A program made the position numbers and the translations under genes. Source: a bacterium (GTDB lineage Bacteria > Chloroflexota > Dormibacteria > Aeolococcales > Bog-877). Taken from it: 56,454 nucleotides of DNA. Below the pieces are notes generated by a model. It saw only the letters and a program-made list of their open reading frames with translations, searched no databases and was not told where the DNA came from. Of this stretch, positions 42,511 through 51,043 are shown piece by piece (within the stretch, counting starts at the first letter, position 1; every line of letters begins with the position of its first letter). The stretch is from positions 1 to 56,454 of the forward strand of contig JAKABB010000006.1 in the NCBI GenBank assembly GCA_021802045.1. The letters run 5' to 3'.

Positions 42511-43052
42511 GGGGCAGCTGCGTTGAGACCGGCGAACTCCTGGCGCGCGATGAGGCCGCGCCGGCGAGCGGCATCGATGGCCTGGTCGATCAGGCGGCGA
42601 TCCAGATGGCGTTCGATCCCGTCGAGGATGGCGCGCACGGCCGTGACCACGGGGATGCCCTCGAAGCGAGTGACGTCGGAGGCGTCGAGATCGCGGACGT
42701 GGACCTCATATGTGGAGGAGGGAACCCGCCGGATGCGGGCGGCCCTCGGCACCGTCACGTGGATCCGAGCGGGGTTGACATCGCAGAGATCCCAAAGGTC
42801 GAGCGCGGAGTCGTGGGAGATGACGCCCAGGCGGCGCGGCCACAACGTTGCCTGCATCAGCTCGTCGAACGGGCCCGAGGGGAAGGCGGGGAACCGGTAC
42901 AGACCGTGGGCGACACGATCGAGCTGGCCGTGGCGGTGCATGTCGACCAAGACCTGGAGCGGGCCGCCGAGATCCCGAACGTCGTCAGTGGTGATGTAGC
43001 CGTTCTGTCCGGTGGCGATCTCGAACAGGGCCGTGTACCAGCGCCCGGGCAT
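42507..43052 (-). CDS. abiEi: AbiEi-type antitoxin / transcriptional autoregulator
   Basis: A 181-residue protein. The N-terminal winged helix (LFEIATGQNGYITTDDVRDL, then GQLDRVAHGLYRFPAFP) is typical of AbiEi. The C-terminal antitoxin domain contains VISHDSALDLWDLCDVNPAR and IPVVTAVRAILDG. The ATG at 43052 is chosen over the in-frame ATG at 43076: the latter lies inside the promoter, whereas 43052 is six bases behind the -10 and within the inverted repeat. Members bind inverted repeats at their own promoter. Confidence 0.85.
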   Translation of the reverse strand: MPGRWYTALFEIATGQNGYITTDDVRDLGGPLQVLVDMHRHGQLDRVAHGLYRFPAFPSGPFDELMQATLWPRRLGVISHDSALDLWDLCDVNPARIHVTVPRAARIRRVPSSTYEVHVRDLDASDVTRFEGIPVVTAVRAILDGIERHLDRRLIDQAIDAARRRGLIARQEFAGLNAAAP

Positions 43053-43087
43053 GACAAAACTATGGAGGAAGTCCATAGTTTTGTCAA
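43052..43087 (-). promoter_or_regulatory. leaderless abiE promoter embedded in a 15-bp perfect inverted repeat
   Basis: Left arm TGACAAAACTATGGA (43052-43066) and right arm TCCATAGTTTTGTCA (43072-43086) are exact inverse complements with a 5-bp spacer. On the minus strand TTGACA (43087-43082), 17 bp, CATAGT (43064-43059), six bases, then ATG (43052). A protein bound to the repeat would cover -35, -10 and start codon together, as expected for AbiEi autoregulation. Confidence 0.75.
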
Positions 43088-43198
43088 ACGGCGAGCAACG
43101 CCACCGCTGGGCGCCGGGGCCGTCGGACGCAATGGCCGGCACCGCGGCCACAATGCGGCACCGCGAGCGTCCGCTGCCTTCGCAGCTCCGGGGGCGCG

Positions 43199-43204
43199 TA
43201 TACT
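43199..43204 (+). promoter_or_regulatory. candidate -10 upstream of the acetyl-CoA synthetase-like gene
   Basis: TATACT in a GC-rich gap, 68 bp before ATG 43272. No good -35 at 16-18 bp. Confidence 0.25.
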
Positions 43205-43271
43205 GCCGCACCAGTCATGGTGGGGCCTGGACCTCCCGGAGTCGAGCCCGACCCCACCGGAGGCGGTGCAC

Positions 43272-45278
43272 ATGGCTGAGACCCCTCCGGCGCCGGGCGC
43301 CCCCGGCGACGACCCGGAGGCCACCCAACCCTCGGGTGTGGCTCGGATGATCGCCGAGGCCCGCCTGGTCCCGCCGGCACCCGGCCCTCGTACGTCGGGC
43401 CTCTTCCCCTCCACCGCGGACTACCTGGCCTACATGGAGGCGGCGCGCCGGGACCCGGACGGCTACTGGGCCCGAATCGCCCTGGAGCTGGACTGGTTCA
43501 GCCCCTGGCAGACGCTGCGCGAGGGGGCCCTGCCGGATTTCCGGTACTACGTCGGCGGCTGCTCCAACGTCAGCTACAACTGCCTGGACCGGCATGTGGC
43601 CCGGGGGCGGCGCAACAAGGCGGCCATCATCTGGGAGGGCGAGGACGGCGCCCAGCGGGTCCTCACCTATCAGATGCTCCTGGCCGAGGTGAGCCGCTTG
43701 GCCAACGTCCTGGCGGACCTGGGCGTCGGGCGCGGCGACGTGGTGGCCATCTACATGTCCAACATCCCCGAGGCCTTCGCGGCGGTGCACGCCTGCTACC
43801 GGCTGGGCGCGGTCTACACCGTGATCTTCGCCGGCTTCAGCGCTGACGCCGTGAGCCAGCGGCTGCGCGACTGCCGGCCCAAGGTGGTGGTGGTGGCTGA
43901 CGGCAGCCGCCGGCGGGGGCGGGTGCTGCCCCTGAAGGCCACCCTCGACGAGGCCCTGGGCGAGACGGCGGAGTTCGTCGAGCACGTCGTGGTGGTGCGG
44001 CACACCGGGGTGGAGGTGGCGATGCGCCCGGAGCGGGACCGCTGGTACCACCAGCTGATGGCCGGGGCCGCTCCCACCCGGGCCCCGGAGGCCATGGAGG
44101 CCAACGAGCCGGGGTTCGTCATCTACACCAGCGGCACCGAGGCCCGCCCCAAGGGCGTGGTCCACTCCGGGCTGGGGTTCCTGGTGGGCACCTACGCCAA
44201 CGTGAAGTGGTCCCTGGACCTGCGCGATGACGATGTCTACTGGTGCACGGCCGACATCGGTTGGCTCACCTTCCCCATCTTCGCGCTGATCGGCGGCCTG
44301 GCCCACGGGGCCACCCTGGTGGTGTACGAGGGCTCGCTGGACTTCCCCGGGCCGGATCGCTTCTACGACATCGTCGCCCGCCACCGGGTCAACAAGGTCT
44401 TCACCGCCCCCACCGCCCTGCGCATGCTGCGCCGCTTCGGCGCCGAGGCCCGGGAGGGCCACGACCTTGCCAGCCTGGAGCTGATCGCGCTGGTGGGCGA
44501 GCCCCTGGACCCCGAGACCTGGCACTGGGTCCAGGACACCATCGGGGGCGGGTCGCTGTGCATCAACAACACCTACGGCCAGACCGAGACCGCCACCGCC
44601 TGGACCTCGTCGGTGATCGGGTTCACCGCGGCCAAGCCCGGGTCCTGCGGCCAGCCGCTGCCCGGGTACGCCGGCCGGGTGGTCGACGCCGAGGGCCGGG
44701 AGGTGGCGCCCGGGCAGCCCGGGTACCTCATCATCACCGAGCCCTTCCCCTCGCTCACCCGCACCGTCTGGGGCGACCACGGCCGCTACCTCAGCGCCTA
44801 CTTCAGCCGCTTCCCCGGCGCCTATTTCAGCGCCGACACCTGCGTCGTCGACCGCGACGGGCACTACTGGGTCATCGGCCGCGTCGACGACGTCATCAAT
44901 GTCTCCGGCCACCGCCTCTCCACCATGGAGATGGAGGCGGCCCTGCTCAACCACCCCCTGGTGTCCGAGGCCGCCGTGATCGGCGTCGACGACCCGCTGA
45001 AGGGGCTCCTGCCGATGGCTTTCGTGGTCCTCCGCGGCCGTGCCGAGGACCATCCCGACATCGAGGCCGAGCTCAGCGAGCAGATCGTGCGGGCCATCGG
45101 CGCCATGGCCCGACCGGGCCGCGTCCACGTGGTCCCGGCCCTGCCCAAGACCCGCAGCGGCAAGATCATGCGGCGGCTGCTGCGCGAGATCCTCTCCACC
45201 GGCCAGGCCCGCGGGGACACCTCGGCGCTGGAGAACCCGGACTCGCTCGAACTGCTCCTGCGGCTGCCCCGGGGCTGA
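43272..45278 (+). CDS. acetyl-CoA synthetase-like AMP-forming acyl-CoA ligase
   Basis: A 668-residue adenylating enzyme. It has the N-terminal ACAS domain (YWARIALELDWFSPWQTL; YYVGGCSNVSYNCLDRHV). The ATP loop is VIYTSGTEARPKGVVHSG, where the usual TTGKPKG reads TEARPKG. Motif NNTYGQTE, the hinge region GRVDDVINVSGHRLSTMEME, and the catalytic, acetylation-prone Lys in KTRSGKIMRR are all present. It activates acetate or a short acid with ATP and CoA. GTG 43266 is an alternative start. The altered loop makes the acyl substrate uncertain. Confidence 0.87.
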   Translation: MAETPPAPGAPGDDPEATQPSGVARMIAEARLVPPAPGPRTSGLFPSTADYLAYMEAARRDPDGYWARIALELDWFSPWQTLREGALPDFRYYVGGCSNVSYNCLDRHVARGRRNKAAIIWEGEDGAQRVLTYQMLLAEVSRLANVLADLGVGRGDVVAIYMSNIPEAFAAVHACYRLGAVYTVIFAGFSADAVSQRLRDCRPKVVVVADGSRRRGRVLPLKATLDEALGETAEFVEHVVVVRHTGVEVAMRPERDRWYHQLMAGAAPTRAPEAMEANEPGFVIYTSGTEARPKGVVHSGLGFLVGTYANVKWSLDLRDDDVYWCTADIGWLTFPIFALIGGLAHGATLVVYEGSLDFPGPDRFYDIVARHRVNKVFTAPTALRMLRRFGAEAREGHDLASLELIALVGEPLDPETWHWVQDTIGGGSLCINNTYGQTETATAWTSSVIGFTAAKPGSCGQPLPGYAGRVVDAEGREVAPGQPGYLIITEPFPSLTRTVWGDHGRYLSAYFSRFPGAYFSADTCVVDRDGHYWVIGRVDDVINVSGHRLSTMEMEAALLNHPLVSEAAVIGVDDPLKGLLPMAFVVLRGRAEDHPDIEAELSEQIVRAIGAMARPGRVHVVPALPKTRSGKIMRRLLREILSTGQARGDTSALENPDSLELLLRLPRG

Positions 45279-45423
45279 GCCCGGGGGCCGCGCCGCCGGC
45301 GCTCAGCCGGCCGACCGCGGGGCCAAGACGGCGCCGGCCATCGCGCGCTCGGACGAGATTCGCCGCCCGGGACGGGCCCGGTGAGGTCCCAGGGCAAGAG
45401 CCCGGCGCCCACGATGGCCGGTC

Positions 45424-46028
45424 GTGCAGCGCCACGCGGTGATCGTGGTCGACACCAGAGGCGTCATCCGCCAGTGGAACGCGGGGGCTGAGGCCCTGTT
45501 CGGGCACCGGGCCGACGAGGCGCTCGACCAGAGCCTGGACCTCATTGTCCCCGCGCACCTGCGCCGAGAGCGGGGGACCGGCTGGTCCAGCGCCTGCGCC
45601 ACCCCGACGGCCACTTCGTCTCGGTCCTGATCACGTCGAGGGTGGTCCGGGACGAGGCGGGGGAGCCGCACCACTTCATCGCCCAGCTCCGGCGCTGCGT
45701 CCGGGAGACGGACACGGTGGCGCGCTTCGGGAGCGACGAGTTCGTGCTGCTCCTGGAGGACAGCGGCTCACCGGAGGAGGCGACCGCCAGCGCGGCCAGG
45801 GCGCTGGCCGCGCCGCGGCAGCCGGTGGTCCTGGGCGGCCGGGAGGCGGTGGCCCCGGCCAGCATCGGCGTCGCCCTGAACACGGGCGGCTCCACCGGGC
45901 GGCGGGCGCTGGCCAAGGAGGTCGGCGGGGATCGCTGGCAGCTGTCCCGAAGCCGGCCGTCCCCCGCCGCGGGCGGCGCTGAGCCGCCGTCCGGACCCCG
46001 GATCAGGTCCCGGCCCACAGGTCGCTGA
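45424..46028 (+). pseudogene. remnant of a PAS-GGDEF diguanylate cyclase gene
   Basis: Frame 1 from GTG 45424 encodes a good PAS start (HAVIVVDTRGVIRQWNAGAE, then ALFGHRADEALDQSLDLIVP). It then breaks near 45571-45580 at a G run. The PAS continues in another frame (DRLVQRLRHPDGHFVSVLIT, then EAGEPHHFIAQL). That frame jumps straight to LRRCVRETDTVARFGSDEF, the GGDEF core, so about 100 residues of linker and N-terminal GGDEF are missing. The core reads GSDEF, not GGDEF. Frameshift plus internal deletion mark it as decayed. Confidence 0.75.
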
Positions 46029-47259
46029 CGGGGACGCAGCGCAGCCGCCCTCCGAATGAGAGGAGATCGGTGCCGGTGTACAGGACGATGCCGGCGACGA
46101 GGCGCGGGCCGACCCGGTCGGCCAGGAGCCTGAGGCCGCGGAAGTCCGCGTTGGTGACAGTGGCGCCGGCCTTCACCTCGACGCCGACGATGCGCCCATC
46201 GGCGGCCTCGAGGACCGCGTCCACCTCTGCGCCGTCCTTGGTCCTGAAGTGGTACAGGTCGGCTTGAACCTTCGACCACCCGAGCTGCCTGGCGAGCTCC
46301 ATCGCGACGAAGGTCTCCAGCACCGGACCGGCATGGGCGGGCATCGTCATCAGCGCCTCGGCCCCCATGCCGAGGAGGTGGCACAGGAGGCCCGAGTCGC
46401 GAACGTAGAGCTTGGGGGCGCGAATCGCGCGGGTGGTGGGCCGGCTCGTCCATCCGCGCAGGGTCGAGATCAGGAAGGCGGCCTCCAAGACGTCGATGTA
46501 GCGCCGAGCGGTGGTCACGGGGAGCCCGGCGCCCCGCGCGACCTGCTCCAGCTTGAAGAGCTGGCCGCTGCGGGCGGCCAGCACCCGCAGCAGGCGGGTC
46601 ATCTCCCGCGGCCGTTCGATCGCCAGGATGTCGCGGACATCTCGCTGGGTCAGGGTCCTCACGTAGCCCGTGAACCACGCGGCGCGCCGTCTGCCGTCGG
46701 TGCGGCGCACCACCTCCGGGTAGCCTCCCGTGGCCGCACGGGCGAGGTAGTCACGCTTGCCAAGGAGGCTCCTGTCCCGGTCCGGCCCGCCGGCGAAGGT
46801 CCGGTCGACGAAGTCCGCTCGGTGTCCCTCGATCTCGCTCTGGGAGAAGGGCCAGAGCTCGACGACCTCCATCCGTCCGGTCAGGGCGTCGGCCACGCGC
46901 GGCAGGGCCAGGATGTCGGCCGACCCCGTGAGGAGGAACTGCCCCGGACGGTGGGACCGGTCGAGCGCGGCCTTGATGGGGAGGAGCAGCTCGGGCGCGC
47001 GCTGAATCTCGTCGATGAACACGGTGGCGTCGGACTGGATGAAGCCAACCGGGTCGGCGCGGGCGGCCGCGAGCGTCGCGGGGTCGTCCAGCGTCAGTCG
47101 CACCGCGTCCGGGCGGTCCGCCAGGGCCAAGCTGGCCAGCGTGCTCTTGCCCGACTGACGGGCCCCGACGATCAGGACGGCGCGGGTGTCGGTGAGCGCC
47201 GCCGCGACGCGATCGTGGAGGTGGCGGGGGCGCGCATCAGGCGGGATCGGGGCCAGCAT
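46003..47259 (-). CDS. AAA_14/DUF4143 ATPase
   Basis: A 418-residue protein with Walker A GARQSGKSTLASLAL, Walker B VFIDEIQRAPELL and sensor LLTGSADILAL. The C-terminal DUF4143 domain follows (KLYVRDSGLLCHLLGMG, then YHFRTKDGAEVDAVLEAADG and GVEVKAGATV, a PD-(D/E)xK-like core). Such proteins are widespread, patchily distributed and of unknown role. The ATG at 47259 lies seven bases behind TACGAT, again leaderless. It overlaps the end of the pseudogene by 26 bp tail to tail. Confidence 0.88.
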   Translation of the reverse strand: MLAPIPPDARPRHLHDRVAAALTDTRAVLIVGARQSGKSTLASLALADRPDAVRLTLDDPATLAAARADPVGFIQSDATVFIDEIQRAPELLLPIKAALDRSHRPGQFLLTGSADILALPRVADALTGRMEVVELWPFSQSEIEGHRADFVDRTFAGGPDRDRSLLGKRDYLARAATGGYPEVVRRTDGRRRAAWFTGYVRTLTQRDVRDILAIERPREMTRLLRVLAARSGQLFKLEQVARGAGLPVTTARRYIDVLEAAFLISTLRGWTSRPTTRAIRAPKLYVRDSGLLCHLLGMGAEALMTMPAHAGPVLETFVAMELARQLGWSKVQADLYHFRTKDGAEVDAVLEAADGRIVGVEVKAGATVTNADFRGLRLLADRVGPRLVAGIVLYTGTDLLSFGGRLRCVPVSDLWAGT

Positions 47260-47266
47260 GGCGGGT

Positions 47267-47272
47267 ATCGTA
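47267..47272 (-). promoter_or_regulatory. leaderless-type -10 box of the AAA/DUF4143 gene
   Basis: TACGAT on the minus strand, seven bases (ACCCGCC) before the ATG at 47259. Confidence 0.4.
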
Positions 47273-47529
47273 GCAAGCGGGTCGCCTCGATGCGGTGGAT
47301 CAGTCGCCTATTAGTGGTGGCTGAGTCGGTATGTTACGGCTGGTGGGTCGACAGGGGGGCGGGGCTGCCCGGGTGCTCTCCGCCGACCACGTCAGGCCAA
47401 TGTCGATGGGGTTGCCGCAGCCGGCCGGGCGGTCGACGGCGGGGGAGCGGTGGCCCCGCGGAGGTCGGGCCGGACGAAGGGGGGAACCGCGGGACCGCCG
47501 CCGGGGGCGGAGCCCTGTGGTGGCGCCGG

Positions 47530-48465
47530 GAGGGAGTGGACCACGCGACCGCCCACGACCGTGGCCCCGTGGACGACAGTGAGGTCGCAGCGGCAGCGGG
47601 GCGCCGGCCGTCCGCATCCCCACTCCATCCGGCCGCGAACCGCCCCCCCCGGATGTACGCCGCCAGGGCCTGCGTCCGGGTCAGAGCCAGCTCGGGGTGC
47701 CAACCCCGGTGGCGGCGTCGAGCTCCACGAGCGGGTCCGCGGAGGCGACGGGGTGTCCGAGCCGAGCGCCAGCGGGACTCCGGCGCGGCGCAGGACCCGC
47801 CAGGCGTGGCTGTGGCGGGTCCGCGGTCCCGAGGGCCGGTCGGCTGCCAGGCGGTCGCCGGGGGCGTGGCTCGGCTGCCTCGACGCGGTCGCCGCGGTGC
47901 GGCGGAAGCGGGGGAGGTCCTCCGGGTCGACGCACTGGACGTGCTCGATCCGGGGCCGCTGGCCCGGCCACGGCGGACGCCCGGCCTCCAGGGCGACCAG
48001 GGCCCGGCGCACCGCCCGGTCGCCGATGGCGTGCAGGCAGACGTTCAGCTCGGCGGCGGCGGCGCTGGCGATGAGCTCCGAGGGCTCGGGATCGGGGAGG
48101 CGGGCGACGCCGCTGCCGTCGAGCCTCTCCGCAGTCTGGCTGCCCAGCGAGCCGTCCAGGAAGGCCTTGCCGCCCCAGACCCGCAGCCGGCCGTCGCCCC
48201 AGCCGCTGCGGTGCGCCGCCTGGCGGCCGGCGTCGAGCGTCGCCGCCGGCAGGTTGACCACCACCAGCAGCGGCAGCCGCCCGGCCTCCCGCGGCCGCTG
48301 CAGGGCGAAGAGCGTCTCCGGCGGGTCCATGGTGTGGACGCAGCAGAGCCCGAGCGCCGCCAGCTCGTCGAGGACGGCGGCCAACTGGGCCTGGTAGCCG
48401 GCCCGGTCCGCCCGGGGCGGGGCCGCGAAGAGCTCCAGCGCCCCGCGCACGATGTCGCTGGGCAC
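47530..48465 (-). pseudogene. decayed YtcJ-like (amidohydrolase_3) gene
   Basis: Recognisable YtcJ-type stretches appear in three frames. The first runs from LAALGLCCVHTMDPPETLFAL through GKAFLDGSLGSQTAE and VCLHAIGDRAVRRALVALEA to GVPLALGSDTP. The second reads VASADPLVELDAATGVGTPSWL-like sequence to a TGA near 47681. The third reads TRTQALAAYIRGG, and the first frame resumes with DLTVVHGATVVGGRVVHS. The N-terminal ~190 residues, including the first metal ligands, are absent. At least three frame changes plus truncation exclude function. It lies 39 bp behind the aminotransferase gene. Between 47273 and 47529 no gene was seen. Confidence 0.75.
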
Positions 48466-48504
48466 TGGCGCGGCGGGAGAGCGCCGGGGCCGCGCCGCCG
48501 CCTC

Positions 48505-50016
48505 TCAGCCGGGTGAGGGCGACGGTGCGCCGCCGGTCACCGCCGTCACCGGGACCGACAGCGGGCGGGCGATCCCGGAGCGCGTCTCGGCCATGGTCAT
48601 GGCCCCGTCCAGGATCGCCACCGCCCGATCGATCTCCGACCGCTCGATGGTCAGGGGCGGGATCATCTGGAAGCGGTTGTAGAGGTAGCCGCCCTTCTCG
48701 AAGAGGAGGCCCTCCCGCACGCAGTGATCGAGCATCCAGCCGGCCTCGTCCGCGGCGGGCTCCTTGGTCCGGCGGTCGCGCACGAACTCCAGGCCGACGA
48801 ACAGGCCCCGGGCGTCGATCCACCCCAGGATCGGGTGCCGCTCTTGGAGCTCGGCCAGCCGCTCGCGGAAGTAGGCCCCGGTGGCGGCGGCGCGCGCCAC
48901 CAGCCCCTCGTTCTCGAGGATGTCCAGGGTGGCGTTCGCGGCGGCGGCGGCCACCGGGGTGGCGGCGAAGGTGGCCACGTGCGCGCCCGGCCCCCAGGAG
49001 GCCGCGATCTCGTCGGGGGCGATCACGGCGGAGATCGGCATCCCGCTGGCCAGCCCCTTGGACACCACCAGCAGGTCCGGCACCACCCCCTCGTGGTCGC
49101 AGCCCCACAGCCGGCCGCTGCGGCCCATGCCGGCCTGGATCTCGTCGTCGATCAGGAGGAAGCCGAAGTCGTCGCAGATCGCCCGCATCTCCTTGAGGTA
49201 GCCGTCGCCGGGGATGATGTACCCGGCGCTGGCCTGCATCGGCTCCAGCAGCACCGCGGCGACGTTGGAGATCCCGCCCCGGTGCTCCCCGAAGGGCGAC
49301 TCCTTGCCCATGAGCATCCGCCGCACGTAGCTGGTGCAGGCCTCGGCGCAGTGCTCCGGCTCGGCGCCCACGGGGCAGCGGTACGGGTAGGAGTAGGGGA
49401 TCTTGCCGTGGCCGGCGTCGTGCGGCCCCACCGGGTAGAAGAAGGCCCACATGCCGCCCTTGGCCGTGGTCGCCATGGTCCCGCCCGTCACCCCGTGGTA
49501 GCCGCCGTAGGCGGACAGGATGGTCGGGGCGCCGGTGTACCAGCGGGCCAGCTTGATGGCCAGGTCGACGGCCTCGGCCCCGGTGACCCCGAAGGTCACG
49601 CGCTTGGGGCCGGCACCCGGCGCCATCGCCGCCAGGCGCTCGGCCAGCCGCTCCCGGGGGGCGTTGGGCAGGTCGAAATAGTGGATGAGCTCGGCCGCCT
49701 GGGCGTTGATGGCGGCGAGCACGGCCGGGTGGGCGTGGCCCACGTTCGACACCGAGAACCCGGCCAGCATGTCCACGTAGGCCTTGCCGTCGGCGTCCCA
49801 GACCGTGGCCCCCTGGCCGCGGACGATCGCGGGCGGGCAGTCGAAGAGGGCGAAGCCCACCTGTCCCGTGGACTCGTGGGCCACCATCTGGCGCAGGATG
49901 GCCTTGGACTTCGGTCCGTAGGGGGAGCGCTCCACCCGCTCCAGCAGCTGCCCGGGGGTGACGTGCATGCGCGCCCGCTGCTGTAGCAGCCGCTGCTCGA
50001 AGCTTCGTCCGTCCAT
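48505..50016 (-). CDS. class-III pyridoxal-phosphate aminotransferase
   Basis: A 503-residue omega-aminotransferase of the GABA/ornithine/polyamine type. GATVWDADGKAYVDMLAGFS, then VTFGVTGAEAVDLAIKLAR, LLIDDEIQAGMGRSGRLWG and VVSKGLASGMPISAV with the PLP Lys. The insert CPVGAEPEHCAEACTSYVRR around residue 220 is Cys-rich and unusual. ATG 50016 is preceded by GGGAGG seven bases upstream. It is the distal intact gene of the lacI-type operon; the permease upstream suggests that it degrades an imported amine or amino acid. Exact substrate unknown. Confidence 0.88.
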   Translation of the reverse strand: MDGRSFEQRLLQQRARMHVTPGQLLERVERSPYGPKSKAILRQMVAHESTGQVGFALFDCPPAIVRGQGATVWDADGKAYVDMLAGFSVSNVGHAHPAVLAAINAQAAELIHYFDLPNAPRERLAERLAAMAPGAGPKRVTFGVTGAEAVDLAIKLARWYTGAPTILSAYGGYHGVTGGTMATTAKGGMWAFFYPVGPHDAGHGKIPYSYPYRCPVGAEPEHCAEACTSYVRRMLMGKESPFGEHRGGISNVAAVLLEPMQASAGYIIPGDGYLKEMRAICDDFGFLLIDDEIQAGMGRSGRLWGCDHEGVVPDLLVVSKGLASGMPISAVIAPDEIAASWGPGAHVATFAATPVAAAAANATLDILENEGLVARAAATGAYFRERLAELQERHPILGWIDARGLFVGLEFVRDRRTKEPAADEAGWMLDHCVREGLLFEKGGYLYNRFQMIPPLTIERSEIDRAVAILDGAMTMAETRSGIARPLSVPVTAVTGGAPSPSPG

Positions 50017-50037
50017 CCTCACTCCTCCCGGGACGCC

Positions 50038-50985
50038 CTATCCCGACGTCAACTGGTAGCGCTTGAGTCCCTGGCGGCGGTCGAGCACCGCCAGGGCCCC
50101 GTGGAGGACCCCCTCGGTGTACTCGCTGCCGGGATTGATGCAGACCGTGCGGCCGATCTTGGTGGCGCCCCGCGACTCGTGGATGTGGCCGTGCAGCGCC
50201 AGCAGGGGCTGGTGCCGCTCGATCACCCGCCGCACCGCCTCCGAGCCCACCGACTCCATCATCACCGCGCCGCCCTTGACCACCGGCTTCAGGGAGGCGT
50301 TGAGGACCGGGGCCCGGTCCAGCGGCGTCCGGATCGGCGGGACGTGGAAGTTGAACACCGCCCGGGCCGGGTCGTGAAGGGGCGCGATGAGCTGCTCCAG
50401 GTGCTGTTCCAGCTCCGCCTCGGGCATCTCCCGGGGCGAGTTCCAGGGGGTGGGGTTGGCCCAGCCGCTGGCCACCATCTGGAACCCCTCGCCAAGGTCG
50501 ACGGTGATGTCCTCAGGGTCGGTCACCACCGGGGAGGCGGCGAGCACGTCGCGCAGCCGGGGCTCGTCGTCGTTGCCGGTCATGACGTACAGGCGCACCC
50601 CCGAGCCCGCCAGCCGTTCCTCGGCCAGGGCCAGCCAGCGCTCCAGGCTCTCCTCCATCACCCGCAGGAAGATGGCGTCGATGGCGCGGTGGTCGCTGCC
50701 GATGGCCTCCAGCTCCTCCTGGGTGGTGCGGTAGGGGTAGAAGCCCATGTCGCGGACCCGGCTCTCGACGGCCGGCAGCTCGTCCTCCGTGAAGGCCCGC
50801 TGCTCCCCGAGCCGCGGCACTCGGAAGCCGCCCCCGGTCTGGATCACGGGGACGACGGCCTTGCCGGCGATGTCCCCGCCCATGAGCAGGATGTCCGCCC
50901 GGTAGAACTTGGCGGCATTGATGAACTTCCGCCAGAGCCGGTCGGCGCCGTGGAAGTCGGAGGCGTAGTAGAGGGTGAGGCTGAT
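50038..50985 (-). CDS. metallophosphoesterase with apparently non-canonical start codon
   Basis: The catalytic N-terminus LYYASDFHGADRLWRKFI and the motif LLMGGDIAGKAVVP require translation upstream of the first ATG (50883). The frame has no ATG, GTG or TTG between an upstream stop and that ATG. CGGAGG followed by nine bases and ATC (50985) suggests an ATC start; alternatively a one-base frameshift joins it to the coupled GTG at 51047, whose frame stops at 50991. Other ligands are present: MTGNDDEPRL, FNFHVPPI, LALHGHIHESRG. 315 residues from ATC. Substrate unknown. Confidence 0.65.
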   Translation of the reverse strand: MSLTLYYASDFHGADRLWRKFINAAKFYRADILLMGGDIAGKAVVPVIQTGGGFRVPRLGEQRAFTEDELPAVESRVRDMGFYPYRTTQEELEAIGSDHRAIDAIFLRVMEESLERWLALAEERLAGSGVRLYVMTGNDDEPRLRDVLAASPVVTDPEDITVDLGEGFQMVASGWANPTPWNSPREMPEAELEQHLEQLIAPLHDPARAVFNFHVPPIRTPLDRAPVLNASLKPVVKGGAVMMESVGSEAVRRVIERHQPLLALHGHIHESRGATKIGRTVCINPGSEYTEGVLHGALAVLDRRQGLKRYQLTSG

Positions 50986-51043
50986 GGCGCCTATCCTCCG
51001 CGGCGGGGGCGAGGCCCGATCGGGCCGGCGGGCACGACGGTCG

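Noticed and set aside
43052-43076. An earlier in-frame ATG (43076) as start of abiEi
   Set aside because: It lies between the -35 and -10 of the promoter, so it would not be transcribed from it; ATG 43052 has the leaderless spacing seen at many other genes.
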